Below the pieces are notes generated by a model. That model was not told where the DNA came from, searched no databases, and worked only from the letters and a program-made list of their open reading frames with translations. Shown in pieces: positions 35,843 to 43,970 of a stretch of 51,114 nt of DNA. A program made the position numbers and the translations under genes. Source of the DNA: Spirochaetales bacterium (GTDB taxonomy: Bacteria; Spirochaetota; Spirochaetia; SZUA-6; DRHE01); NCBI GenBank assembly GCA_030615505.1, contig JAUWZD010000020.1:1-51114 (forward strand). The letters are read 5' to 3'. Each line of letters starts with the position of its first letter. Position 1 is the first letter of the stretch.

Positions 35843-35903
35843 AATTAATGTATAGTAGAAATTAGATATTCCTCTAGATTACAATATTTGATATCTTATA
35901 AAC

Positions 35904-36383
35904 ATGGATAAGCTTTATCTCGACACTTCAATACCAAGTGCATATTATGATACCTCAAAACCGATTCGCCAACTAATAACTCAAAAATGGTTTGAGAATG
36001 AGTCATCAAAATATTCGTTGTATATTTCAAATCTGGTGTTAGATGAAATCAGAGAGTTCGCGAATCAAGATAAAAAAGAAGCGATTGAAGACTTATTATT
36101 GTCAAAAAATGTAAATGTTGTAGACATATCTTCAGAAGCTAAGGATTTAGCTAATCTGTATATAAGCTTTGGTGCAATACCAGCAAAAGAGCCAGAAGAT
36201 GCTTTGCATATTGCAATTGCAACGGTAAATAGTATTAACTATTTGGCTTCCTGGAATTTCAAACACATCGTAAGTGTAAATCCAATCAGAAAAATACATG
36301 AAATGAATGCAAAAAATAATTACCCGCTTATTGAAATTGGTTCTTTAGAAATATTCGGAGGATTCAAATATGGAAACCTATAA
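35904..36383 (+). CDS. PIN-domain toxin-like protein
   Basis: A 159-residue PIN-domain protein. The N-terminus MDKLYLDTSIPSAYYD carries the first catalytic Asp; LYISNLVLDEIREF has the Glu; and AKEPEDALHIAIATVNSINY, followed by LASWNFKHIVSVN, fits the third and fourth acidic region (SWN replaces the usual TxD, a known PIN variant). It overlaps the small downstream gene by 14 bp, suggesting a toxin-antitoxin pair with the antitoxin second. It is more AT-rich than neighbouring genes and lies between two 77-bp direct repeats, so it arrived as a unit. Confidence 0.82.
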   Translation: MDKLYLDTSIPSAYYDTSKPIRQLITQKWFENESSKYSLYISNLVLDEIREFANQDKKEAIEDLLLSKNVNVVDISSEAKDLANLYISFGAIPAKEPEDALHIAIATVNSINYLASWNFKHIVSVNPIRKIHEMNAKNNYPLIEIGSLEIFGGFKYGNL

Positions 36384-36549
36384 AAATGATTTCACTAAAC
36401 AAGAAGATGAATCATTATGGGAGATTCATGAAATTAGACATCAGTTATCAAAAGAATATGACTCAATGACAATAGATGAAATTAACAAAAGAGCAAGTGA
36501 TTATTGGAAAGAAATAAAAAAGAGAAAAGTGAAAAGAATTACAACATGA
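36370..36549 (+). CDS. Small charged protein, probable antitoxin of the PIN toxin
   Basis: A 59-residue frame from ATG 36370 to TGA 36547-36549. It is very charged: SLWEIHEIRHQLSKEYDSMT, IDEINKRASDYWKEIKKRK. Small proteins with a LWEIHEIRxxL segment next to PIN genes are known as putative antitoxins; I give the partnership from the 14-bp overlap and size. No DNA-binding motif is obvious. Confidence 0.7.
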   Translation: METYKNDFTKQEDESLWEIHEIRHQLSKEYDSMTIDEINKRASDYWKEIKKRKVKRITT

Positions 36550-36639
36550 GTCCATCATATGAGCAACCTGGAAAGTACTACTCATGAATCAACTCCAGCT
36601 ACCATCGCACTTCACTTTAGAGCACCTTATCTTCGAAGA

Positions 36640-36716
36640 ATGGTTAACCAGGCGCAGATTGAAGCCGAAGTGAAGAGAGCTCTAGCCGGGGGAGGGGTTA
36701 AGGCTACCCGGTAAAT
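36640..36716 (+). repeat. 77-bp direct repeat, copy 2
   Basis: Perfect copy of 35766-35842. Its final bases (TAAATG) contain both the kinase stop and the start codon of the DUF123 gene, so this copy probably preserves the original junction between kdgK and its neighbour, and the 874-bp unit was inserted ahead of it. Confidence 0.97.
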
Positions 36717-37129
36717 GTGCGGGCCATACTTGAAGGACAGCGGTGCCTATCTGCTAATCATTCGAATTGAAAAGACACTTACAATTAAACCCGGCTCTTT
36801 AGGACACATCACTCTTAAGCCAGGCTTCTATATCTATGTGGGATCGGCAATTAAGAATATGGAAGCCCGAATCAAAAGGTATCATGGAAAACGTAAAAAG
36901 CCTTCCGATTCACAGCACAAGATTTATTGAATGTGAACTGGCTAAAGACATTGCTCAAATTTCCACAAGCTGTATTCCCAACTTCGGATCCTCAGATTGC
37001 TCCTGTCCTTCCCATCTCTATTACTTTCTCGCTGATCCAATGAAGAACGAGCGTCTTTTTTATATTTTAAAGCAGTACAATCACCGTGACTTCATGGAAT
37101 ATGGGATACATATTTACCCTCACGCATAG
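36715..37129 (+). pseudogene. DUF123 (GIY-YIG-like nuclease) gene with frameshift
   Basis: The first frame (36715-36930) starts MCGPYLKDSGAYLLIIRIEK and has the family motif KPGFYIYVGSAIKNMEARIK. After about 36885 the frame changes (about 36890-37129) to LPIHSTRFIECELAKDIAQI, PNFGSSDCSCPSHLYYF, the Cys-rich conserved part. The WHIDYL segment that normally joins the two halves is missing, so a small deletion plus frameshift disabled it. The start codon overlaps the second 77-bp repeat. Confidence 0.8.
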
Positions 37130-37210
37130 CCGCAAGACAGACCATTTTCCCGGCAAGTATAATTCCCTGTCCGCCGAATCCGGCGATAATAAAAATCTTT
37201 CCCAGTATAT
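37101..37210 (-). pseudogene. 2-oxoacid:ferredoxin oxidoreductase gamma fragment
   Basis: The minus strand reads ILGKIFIIAGFGGQGIILAG then KMVCLAAMREGKYVSHIP, the start of PorG/VorC-type gamma subunits (IAGFGGQG-xxLAGK, AAMREGKxVT). Only about 35 of some 180 residues remain; the rest is replaced by the end of the DUF123 frame. No other subunit genes are near, so it is the leftover of a deleted operon. Confidence 0.75.
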
Positions 37211-37380
37211 CGGTCGGCTCTCGGCATTTCCGGCTCGGAAGCCGAACTAAGAAGCATGTACATTGCCCGCCCTTTATAGTCTTTTTCCTATTGCAGGATG
37301 ATTGCTCATATCTTTTCCCACTCCCGACTGAATTTTTTCTCATTTTCTTGATTTCCCGTCCATCCTGTGATATAAGTCTT

Positions 37381-38177
37381 ACTATAAATTGAACAGAAAG
37401 CAATCATCGGCACCGAGAGACTCATAACAGATGATGATGCCCTACTGCGCATTGAAATAAGGCTTCCCCCCGAAGAGAAACCCTTTACCATTACCGGGCA
37501 AACCTGACCTTTGCCCCCTTAGCCGAGATACACTATAGAGGGGCTTTGTCGATATTAAAGAGTTCAGAGTGGAATAGTTTAGAGCGCTCACTCAAAAATT
37601 GTTTTTCAACCCATCTGCACAAAAATGGCGGTATCCACGGCTTAAGAATTCTGGAAAAATCAACCGCCATTTCTTCGTATGCCGGAACAGATGGCTGGGA
37701 CTGCACAGCTCCAAAAACCTGTTATCACTGGAACATGCCTCAGGCACAGCCCGCTTTCTGATCCATCTATCCCGGGAATTGAAGCAGAGGGGGCTTTGCT
37801 TGCAAAAATACTTCTTTGCCGGCCGGAGAATGGTGGACAGCTGCAGAACATCGGCTCTGTTATCGATCTCTCTTCGCTGGAAGGCGTGGAAAAAGGATTG
37901 TGGTGCCTTGAGCTCTGCCAGCCCCCTGGCGGCTCTCTATAAAATAAGCGGTAAGGAGCGCTATAAAAAGGCTCTGAATACAATCAAAGAGAGCTTCTTC
38001 TATGAGTACCGCCTGCCCGATCTCCTCCCCACCTCCCGGGCAGGACGCGATCCCGATGTCAAGGACGCCCTTTTTCTTGCCAATGCGGTACTGGCTTTAG
38101 TGTACGCGGGATTAAAGCTCAATAAGCTCTTATCCGGAAAGAGTAACAACAACCTGTCTGAATTCCTGGCCGACTAG
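37381..38177 (+). pseudogene. Decayed coding sequence, unrecognised
   Basis: Several short frames look coding but switch frame. 37402-37507 reads to LLRIEIRLPPEEKPF and a stop. 37546-37761 has SSYAGTDGWDCTAPKTCYHW. Another frame contains IEAEGALLAKIL. A third, ending at 38177, has LAALYKISGKERYKKALNTI and DVKDALFLANAVLALVYAGL, a helical pattern like alpha/alpha-barrel enzymes. I cannot assign a family. At least three frameshifts make it non-functional; 37211-37380 has no clear coding signal. Confidence 0.45.
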
Positions 38178-38292
38178 TTGATCGGCTTCACCTCGCAGAA
38201 ACCACTGGGAACAGCCTACTTTCTGCTATAATAATTGCCTGGATTTTATTTACACCTCACTGCTTTTATTATATAATATCTTCTAAAATTGT

Positions 38293-39255
38293 ATGAAAAG
38301 AATATATCCATATATGTCCCTGTTTTTGACTCTACTTCTTCTTTCCCTGCAAGGCTGTGTCAGTACCCCGGATACATCTGATTCCGCCATAGCCCTACGC
38401 CGTGCCGCTTATGACGGCGACAAGGATGAGGCAGCCAGGCTAATCGACAGCGGCGCCGATTTAGATGGTAAAAATGAAGACGGCATGACACCGCTGATGC
38501 TTGCCGCGTATAACGGTCAGGCTGAAACCACCCGGCTGCTGATCCAGGCCGGAGCTGATATGGAAGCGAAAAACAGGGACCAGCAGACAGCCCTGATGAT
38601 GTCGGCTCATAGCGGCCGGGAGCAGACTGCCGGTTTGCTCATAGAGGCCGGGGCTAAGTTAGATAGCGGGGATAATGAGGGTTGGACTGCATTGATCTAT
38701 GCAGCTGTGGAGGGCCATGTTGGGGTCCTGGCCCGGCTCATTGCTTCCGGAGCTGATATAAACAGGCAGGCTAAAAGCGGGGACACTGCTTTGAGCCTGG
38801 CCGCTCTTAAGCAGCACATTGAAATTGTGAAAGAGCTTATAGCAGCAGGCGCTAACCCGGATATTAAAAATAAAAAGGGAAATACAGTCTTAATGCAGCA
38901 GGCCGGTATGGGGCAGTCAGATATGGTAGAACTGTTTGTTAAGGGCGGCGCTGATCTGGAAATCAAGGACAGTGACGGCTGGACCGCGCTCATGCTGGCA
39001 ATATCAGAGGGACACAAAGAGCTGTCCCTGCAGCTCATAGCAGCCGGGGCCGATATAAACACCCAGGACAAGGATGGCTGGACACCGCTGATGGTTACAG
39101 TGTCAGAGAAACGAGCCGACCTGGCAGCACTCCTTATTGAGGCGGGAGCGGCTGTAGATATTGAAGATAAAAAGGGAAGAACGGCCCTCATTTTTGCTGA
39201 GTATATAAAGAATGAGGAGATCATAGGCTTGCTAAAAACCGCCGGCGCTGATTAG
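38293..39255 (+). CDS. Ankyrin-repeat lipoprotein
   Basis: A 320-residue secreted protein. The signal peptide (1-21) ends in a lipobox LLSLQGC (Cys22). From about residue 34 to the end there are eight to nine ankyrin repeats of 33 residues, each with the consensus DGWTPLMxA and xxLIxAGADxxxx (e.g. GWTALIYAAVEGHVGVLARL). The whole mature protein is the repeat stack, a protein-binding surface in the periplasm or at the cell exterior. The gene is GC-richer than its decayed left neighbours and intact. No ribosome site stands out before the ATG. Confidence 0.9.
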   Translation: MKRIYPYMSLFLTLLLLSLQGCVSTPDTSDSAIALRRAAYDGDKDEAARLIDSGADLDGKNEDGMTPLMLAAYNGQAETTRLLIQAGADMEAKNRDQQTALMMSAHSGREQTAGLLIEAGAKLDSGDNEGWTALIYAAVEGHVGVLARLIASGADINRQAKSGDTALSLAALKQHIEIVKELIAAGANPDIKNKKGNTVLMQQAGMGQSDMVELFVKGGADLEIKDSDGWTALMLAISEGHKELSLQLIAAGADINTQDKDGWTPLMVTVSEKRADLAALLIEAGAAVDIEDKKGRTALIFAEYIKNEEIIGLLKTAGAD

Positions 39256-39273
39256 TCACTAAATATTAGTTTT

Positions 39274-39621
39274 ATGGAGGATAAAATGAAAAGGTTCCTG
39301 ATAACCACCATTTTTCTCCTGCTATTCACCCCTTTGTTATTTGCTGGCAAACCGATTGCCATTAACGATCTCGTTGAATTGGGGCGGCTGCTGGCAGCCA
39401 GGTTCATGGTCTTCGGCGAGCTCATCGACATGGGGCAACAAATACTCATCAGTATGAAAGAGGAACGGCTGGTTTTTAACCTGCATGGCGTCTATACAAA
39501 CCAGACCGAAACCTACTACCAGACTGACACCGCATTGATTCAACTGCAGAACGTTCCGCTCGGGCTTCTATATATTCAAGGCTATTCCAGTCAGTTTCTG
39601 GAATTAATTTCTTCCCTTTAG
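39274..39621 (+). CDS. Small exported protein of unknown function
   Basis: A 115-residue protein with a ATGGAGG site and a typical signal peptide (RFLITTIFLLLFTPLLFAGK), so the mature part of about 95 residues lies in the periplasm. It contains INDLVELGRLLAARFMVFGE and a YTNQTETYYQTDTALIQLQN strand region. No family recognised. It follows the ankyrin lipoprotein by 18 bp and may be co-transcribed. Confidence 0.65.
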   Translation: MEDKMKRFLITTIFLLLFTPLLFAGKPIAINDLVELGRLLAARFMVFGELIDMGQQILISMKEERLVFNLHGVYTNQTETYYQTDTALIQLQNVPLGLLYIQGYSSQFLELISSL

Positions 39622-39919
39622 CACCACCTATACTTAATATTTCTACACCATTAAATATTCTGTCTTCGGCGTAGTAGAAAACTTTTCCTGCATCTATAAG
39701 ATCATTATCTATTCTATTTATAACAAGATTTCACTTTAAAAGAAACGTTTGGATACAGCCGCAGGCTGCGCTATGATAATCTGATAATTTATTCAGATAT
39801 AGGTTTCTTAACAAAGCCTTACGGCGGTGTACCGCATGTTGCGTATATTACGTTTTCCACTATTCTTTACATATCAGTTGGAGCAGGACTGTAAGAACAG
39901 GCTTGATTCCCCGTCTAGT
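39622..39919. other. Intergenic region with a possible minus-strand gene relic
   Basis: No complete gene. On the minus strand about 39625-39730 reads NRIDNDLIDAGKVFYYAEDR then IFNGVEILSIGGA, coding-like but without a start, so it may be a relic of an older exported protein gene. I see no RNA gene or terminator. Confidence 0.3.
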
Positions 39920-40381
39920 CTAGGTAGAAAACTGGACAATCTCAGGACGCACCAGATTCTCAAAGTCTTTATAGTTAAGCTGAATCAGTTCCGAATGAGA
40001 GCCTGCATTGAATGCAATCTCCTTATCACCCGTAAGGGTCTTATCAACATAGACTCGCATATCATACAGGTTCCCGAAAGGCGGCATAGCCCCTGTCTCA
40101 CATTCGGGAAACACCTTAACGAACTCATTTTCCGCAGCCAGCTCAACCACATTACTGCCGGTGGCCTCTTTAAGTCTATTCAGATCGATTTTGAACTTTG
40201 CCGGCAGTACAGCCATAGCCATTTTGCCGTCAATCTTAACGATCACCGTTTTAGCCAGATTCTTTCCTTTTATATGAGCCGAGGCTGCAATCTCCTGCGC
40301 CGTATAGGCTGTCGAATGCCGAATGCTTAAATATTTTACCTTATTCTTATCCAGGAGATCCTTATACTTTTTTACAGGCAT
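39920..40381 (-). CDS. YbaK/EbsC-type aminoacyl-tRNA deacylase
   Basis: A 153-residue protein of the YbaK/ProX editing family, which removes amino acids from mischarged tRNA. I place the start at ATG 40381 ([10 protein letters not shown]) because AAGGAGGG lies 6-13 nt upstream; the frame extends further but without a site. Motifs: [40 protein letters not shown] (the conserved K), [14 protein letters not shown] (the GxMPPxG loop) and [13 protein letters not shown]. The GAMPPFG loop suits the small-amino-acid or mis-Cys/Ala-tRNA subclass. Confidence 0.88.
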   Translation of the reverse strand: MPVKKYKDLLDKNKVKYLSIRHSTAYTAQEIAASAHIKGKNLAKTVIVKIDGKMAMAVLPAKFKIDLNRLKEATGSNVVELAAENEFVKVFPECETGAMPPFGNLYDMRVYVDKTLTGDKEIAFNAGSHSELIQLNYKDFENLVRPEIVQFST

Positions 40382-40532
40382 GCCATTTCCCTCCTTGCTT
40401 TTATACTTAATGTTATAAGATTTCTCCTCTAAAAGCAAAGGAAGTTAAAGGCCGAAGAATTAAGGCATTTTATTCGTAACCAGTATGGCGTTTAATGCGA
40501 AAGCATGAGCTCAGATTAGCAAGTCTAACGCC

Positions 40533-40800
40533 CTAATACCTCCCCTTGCTTTTCCAGAATTCAAGATAATCCAGATAATTCTGAGCAGTTCTGAAATTTA
40601 TCTCAAGATCCTCTCTTGACGCATTTATAGATAAAGGCGAGCCGATTCTCTCATGCAGCAGATAGATAAGGTCTACTACCTGTTCCAGATGATGGATTTG
40701 GGACAGGTCTCTCAGGTCTTCTTTTACAATTCTTTCCTGGTAGCTCTCCTGCCACTTTCTGTGAAATACTATGCTTGATGAAAGGAATGGTTCCGGTAAT
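40533..40800 (-). pseudogene. C-terminal/middle fragment of a DUF4143 ATPase
   Basis: An ATG-less open stretch on the minus strand reads VFHRKWQESYQERIVKEDLR, DLSQIHHLEQVVDLIYLLHE, RIGSPLSINASREDLEI, then TAQNYLDYLEFWKSKGRY and a TAG. This is the segment after the ATPase core in DUF4143 proteins, with the helix-turn-helix-like part. Both the Walker region and the end are missing. It differs from the intact copy at 10845-12041. 40800-40922 has no feature. Confidence 0.75.
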
Positions 40801-40922
40801 CCACTGTATTGAAGGAGCTGCCGTGTGTGTTAAAAAAATCTTTACTGTTCATATATTCAACGGCAATTCTCTTGCCAATATATTCAGTTCCCGATATTAC
40901 AATTATTTTATATATTACTGTT

Positions 40923-41696
40923 GTGAATCTTAAATTCCATTCCTGGAATGTAAACGGTCTTAGAGCGGTCTTAAAGAAAGACGCCCTGGCCTATCTGGAT
41001 TCTGAGCAACCGGATATTTTCTGCATACAGGAAACCAGGGCAAGCCCGGAACAGATTGACCCCATACTGCCGCAGTACCCACACCAGTACTGGAATTCCG
41101 CAGAAAAGAAGGGATATGCTGGAACAGCCGTATTTTCTAAAATAGAGCCTTTGAATGTAATCTATGACATGAATATCCCGGAACATGACGCAGAGGGCAG
41201 GCTAATTACCCTGGAGTTCCCCGAGTACTATTTAGTCAATGTATATACCCCCAATTCCGGGGCAGGCCTTGTCCGTCTGGACTACCGCATGAGTTGGGAC
41301 AGGGACTTCCTCAAGTTTATTAAAGAACTGGAACAGAGCAAGCCTGTAATCTTTTGCGGGGATTTAAACGTAGCCCATAAGGAGATAGATCTGGCCAATC
41401 CAGAATCCAATCATCAAAATGCCGGTTTTACTGATGAGGAGAGGGAAGGATTCACTCAGTTCCTGACCTCTGATTTTATCGACTCATTCAGAAAGTTCAA
41501 TCAGGAGGGTGGGAACTACACCTGGTGGAGCTTTAGAACCAGGGCCCGGGAGAAAAATATAGGGTGGCGGATTGACTACTTCTGTCTTTCTGAGATGCTC
41601 AGACCGATCCTTAAAGAGGCCTTTATCCTTCCCAGTATTTTGGGATCCGATCACTGCCCCATCGGCATTATCTTAGAGTCCTTATCTCAACGCTGA
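40923..41696 (+). CDS. Exodeoxyribonuclease III
   Basis: A 257-residue AP endonuclease/3'-exonuclease of the ExoIII/APE family for base-excision repair. I choose GTG 40923 (VNLKFHSWNVNGLRAV); the frame continues upstream but those residues are not family-like. Active-site elements: N7 region WNVNGLRA, the metal Glu in FCIQETRA, YAGTAVFSK, NVYTPNSG, CGDLNVAHKEIDLANP (Asp/Asn), and the C-terminal GSDHCPIGI (Asp-His pair). It has the WWSFRTRAREKNIGWRIDYF segment. Full family length; no obvious ribosome site. Confidence 0.92.
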   Translation: MNLKFHSWNVNGLRAVLKKDALAYLDSEQPDIFCIQETRASPEQIDPILPQYPHQYWNSAEKKGYAGTAVFSKIEPLNVIYDMNIPEHDAEGRLITLEFPEYYLVNVYTPNSGAGLVRLDYRMSWDRDFLKFIKELEQSKPVIFCGDLNVAHKEIDLANPESNHQNAGFTDEEREGFTQFLTSDFIDSFRKFNQEGGNYTWWSFRTRAREKNIGWRIDYFCLSEMLRPILKEAFILPSILGSDHCPIGIILESLSQR

Positions 41697-41854
41697 TTTA
41701 TATGGTGAACGATATAATATCAATTGACACTTATAATCCTTCGGATAAGCTTTATAAATTCGTGGGGCTGTGGAAAGCGCATTGAAATATCCGACATATC
41801 AAAAGTAACTGTCTGTATATAATCCCCTTGCTATCTGTCATAAAACAGTTTTTG

Positions 41855-41990
41855 TTAAAACCCATTCCACCGGTTCAGCGCGAAGTTTATATGACCTTCA
41901 TTCAGCTCAAGCTGAGCTGAATCCAGCGATTCATCAGCTTTATCCAACCACAGGGTCGATCAGTACTTCTTTAGCTTCATTTTCATTCAT
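41855..41990 (-). pseudogene. HEPN-domain gene fragment
   Basis: The minus strand starts MNENEAKEVLIDPVV, then in a shifted frame WLDKADESLDSAQLELNEGH and INFALNRW before a stop. This is the N-terminal helix pair of HEPN proteins (KAxESLxxAxLLLExGxxxFAxxRxYYA). The rest, with the RNase motif, is missing. HEPN genes usually partner minimal nucleotidyltransferases; none is near. Confidence 0.65.
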
Positions 41991-42027
41991 ATCTCGCATC
42001 CATCTCTTTCAACTTAACTATGAATAA

Positions 42028-42170
42028 GCCCAGCGCAGCTTGCAGCCGCAACCAAAGTTCTAAAAGCTAAAGTCCACCACAATATATTTGGACGCCCACA
42101 GGACTTCCTTCGGTCGCTGGACTTGATTATTTCTTGCACTGAACGCGCAAGATTTTAAAGGTAATAGCAT
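42028..42170 (+). repeat. Interspersed repeat, copy C
   Basis: About 143 bp, closest to copy B (reverse complement of 22518-22663). It begins cagcgcagcttgcagccgca and ends cgcgcaagattttaaaggta. It contains the central ggacttccttcggtcgctgg, absent from copy A. It lies between a HEPN relic and a small inverted-repeat element, in a stretch (41991-42590) without a gene. Confidence 0.85.
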
Positions 42171-42247
42171 AGCATAAGACCCTATTCGATTTTTCATGAT
42201 GAGCAGCCATGTCCATTTCTACTCTTTCTAATTCTCTTGATTTGGGT

Positions 42248-42441
42248 GCATTACCTGATTTTTACGAATGGCCGCTACTCGGGGGAACGAGACCTTATAT
42301 GTCCATTTCGGGGGACAAAGTCGCGTGAATTCGAAGGATTTCGGCCTATTTTCTACGGAATTCCCATGTGTGGCTCATTCGAATGGCTGATTCTGGGGCA
42401 ATTAGGGAACCAGAAGGGGAGTCGTAAAAATCAGGTAATGC
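42248..42441. repeat. 194-bp element with perfect 20-bp terminal inverted repeats
   Basis: gcattacctgatttttacga (42248-42267) and its exact reverse complement (42422-42441) bound a 194-bp unit. It holds no plausible gene; an 87-residue reading frame crosses it but looks like chance. No clear target duplication is visible. The shape suits a MITE-like non-autonomous element or a large stem-loop. Confidence 0.7.
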
Positions 42442-42540
42442 TTCCCCATTTGTCTATATCCCAGCGCAAAAGCAAATCAATCTGTTTGTGCCGAAATTGA
42501 GTGGCAAGTAGCAAGAGTAATTGATCGATCCCTATTGCCT

Positions 42541-42597
42541 GCGCTGGTTTTGGGCGAAGTGAGCGAAGCGAACGAAGTCGGCAACCCTTAGTTAGGT
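42541..42597 (-). other. Partial attC site at the end of the second cassette array
   Basis: gttaggt (42591-42597) is a clean box and ttttgggcgaagtgagcg resembles the half-sites in attC at 44521 and 46620. The outer half toward lower coordinates is not found, so the site is truncated. Confirmation: gttaggtgcagtgccg (42591-42606) is complementary at 15 of 16 bases to cggcattgcacctaac (43582-43597). Confidence 0.65.
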
Positions 42598-42626
42598 GCA
42601 GTGCCGACCATACCTATTCATATGAA

Positions 42627-43568
42627 TTAAACGGTACTGCTAAATTCCTTTAACATCAACGTTGATAGGGCTTTGATGTGCTCTGGAGAAGTGCCACAAC
42701 ACCCGCCTACAATACGGGCACCAGCTCGGCAGCATTCCAAAACACCAACTGAAAAAGGTTCTGGCTCCATGTCAAATATCGTAGTACTATCTTTCAGTTT
42801 GGGCTTACCCGCGTTCGGCTCTGCCAGTATAGGTACCGATGTCGACGACCTGAGAATAGACACTACTTTTGCCATTTGCATCGGATCAAGATCACCGCAG
42901 TTTGTGCCAACAACATCAGCTCCTTCGTCTGTTAGACTTAAGGCACATTCCTCGGCAGAGTTGCCCATTATGGTTCTTCCCCCGTCCAATTCTGTATGGA
43001 AAGTAATGGATACGATAACTGGAAGAGTAGAAACTTCTTTACAAGCACGAAGTGCACAAAGCGCTTCTCGTAGGTCAAACATGGTTTCGATAATGAAGCC
43101 ATCCACACCAGTTTCTAACAAGTAGGAAGCCTGCTCTTTGAAGGTCGCATAGATCTTTATTTCTTTATAGGTTCCATAGGGCTCAAGTAGTTGGCCGGTG
43201 GAACTAAGGTTACCGAGAACATATCCATTATTACCGGCGGCGCTTTTCGCCAGCTTCGCCCCTAACCGATTAACTTCGGCGACTTTAACTTCGAGGTTAT
43301 GGGTTTCAATATAGATACGGTTCATCGTTAGAGTATTTGTGATTGCCACATGGCTTCCAGATCGAAAGTACTCACGATGGATGTCTATGACTGCTTCAGG
43401 GTGTAGTAGATTGCTATCACATCTGCCCAAACATCCGCGTTTGTCTAATTCGGTCCCCATTGCTCCGTCAAAAATTACAATTTTTGCAGTATTTAGAAAA
43501 CTATAGAAATCCACGATCAACTCTCTTTTTGTAAGTTGAACACACCGAAAAAACGATGCGTTGTTCAT
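42627..43568 (-). CDS. Homocysteine S-methyltransferase-like protein
   Basis: A 313-residue protein of the homocysteine methyltransferase family (MmuM, or the N-terminal domain of MetH), a TIM barrel with a zinc thiolate site. FDGAMGTELDKRG opens the barrel. The three Cys ligands are present: VGTNCGD and the paired Cys in GGCCGTSPEHIKAL. It transfers a methyl group to homocysteine to give methionine; the donor (S-methylmethionine, betaine or folate) is undecided. The first about 18 residues may not be native; GTG 7 codons before the conserved start is an alternative. It fills one cassette with a start 23 bp from one attC and a stop 30 bp from the next. Confidence 0.88.
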   Translation of the reverse strand: MNNASFFRCVQLTKRELIVDFYSFLNTAKIVIFDGAMGTELDKRGCLGRCDSNLLHPEAVIDIHREYFRSGSHVAITNTLTMNRIYIETHNLEVKVAEVNRLGAKLAKSAAGNNGYVLGNLSSTGQLLEPYGTYKEIKIYATFKEQASYLLETGVDGFIIETMFDLREALCALRACKEVSTLPVIVSITFHTELDGGRTIMGNSAEECALSLTDEGADVVGTNCGDLDPMQMAKVVSILRSSTSVPILAEPNAGKPKLKDSTTIFDMEPEPFSVGVLECCRAGARIVGGCCGTSPEHIKALSTLMLKEFSSTV

Positions 43569-43590
43569 TAAATCCTATGGCCGGCATTGC

Positions 43591-43685
43591 ACCTAACGGA
43601 AACGCCATTCACGAACTGCCCCGAAGGGGCAGTTGCCATAGGCCAAGCGAGGCAAAGCCGAGCGCTTGTGAATGGCGAGTTGAAC
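43591..43685 (-). other. attC site between the methyltransferase and the ORF-less cassette
   Basis: Boxes acctaac (43591-43597) and gttgaac (43679-43685). The inner arms cgccattcac and gtgaatggcg pair perfectly. A second small hairpin (aactgccccgaaggggcagtt) lies in the loop. Length 95 bp. Confidence 0.88.
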
Positions 43686-43883
43686 TAAACCGCTACGCGG
43701 TGAAAAGATCTGAAATAATAGCTTGTTGCACTATTTGTAGATGTATTATACAGTTTATCCGGTGCTGATTAATATAAGTTCTTCTTATCATTTTTATTCG
43801 ACTCATTGTAGATTACTGTACCATTCTGACCCATATAAAGCAAAAAACAGCAATCAATCCCCATAGCTTTTCGCAGCGGTTCA
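43686..43883 (-). other. ORF-less gene cassette
   Basis: About 200 bp between two attC sites, with no frame that begins with a plausible start and ribosome site. The cassette is real: gttgaactaaaccgct (43679-43694) is complementary at 15 of 16 positions to agcggttcagttcaac (43875-43890). It may carry a promoter or small RNA; the middle is AT-rich, and I see no strong motif. Confidence 0.6.
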
Positions 43884-43970
43884 GTTCAACAGGTTCTTTC
43901 CTAAATTAACTCAACAGTATCGACTCTCGTTTTGTCTCTTCAATTTCGGAAAGAACCCTATATGTTATAC
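43884..43970 (-). other. attC site of the membrane-protein cassette
   Basis: Boxes gttcaac (43884-43890) and gttatac (43964-43970), with ggttctttcc and ggaaagaacc as perfectly paired inner arms. gttatacgaagtaccacgcc (43964-43983) matches the reverse complement of 44398-44417 at 17 of 20 bases, which fixes the cassette ends. Length 87 bp. Confidence 0.85.

Noticed and set aside
37206-37260. Possible fourth copy of the interspersed repeat (ggctcggaagccgaac)
   Set aside because: Only a short stretch resembles copy B; neither repeat end is present.
40481-40532. Possible attC: ggcgttta ... tctaacgcc with an atgcgaaagcat hairpin
   Set aside because: The boxes are in the wrong order (GTT before AAC) and no flanking cassette ends match it.
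42237-42500. 87-residue frame across the inverted-repeat element
   Set aside because: It crosses both terminal repeats, has no ribosome site and shows no protein-like pattern.
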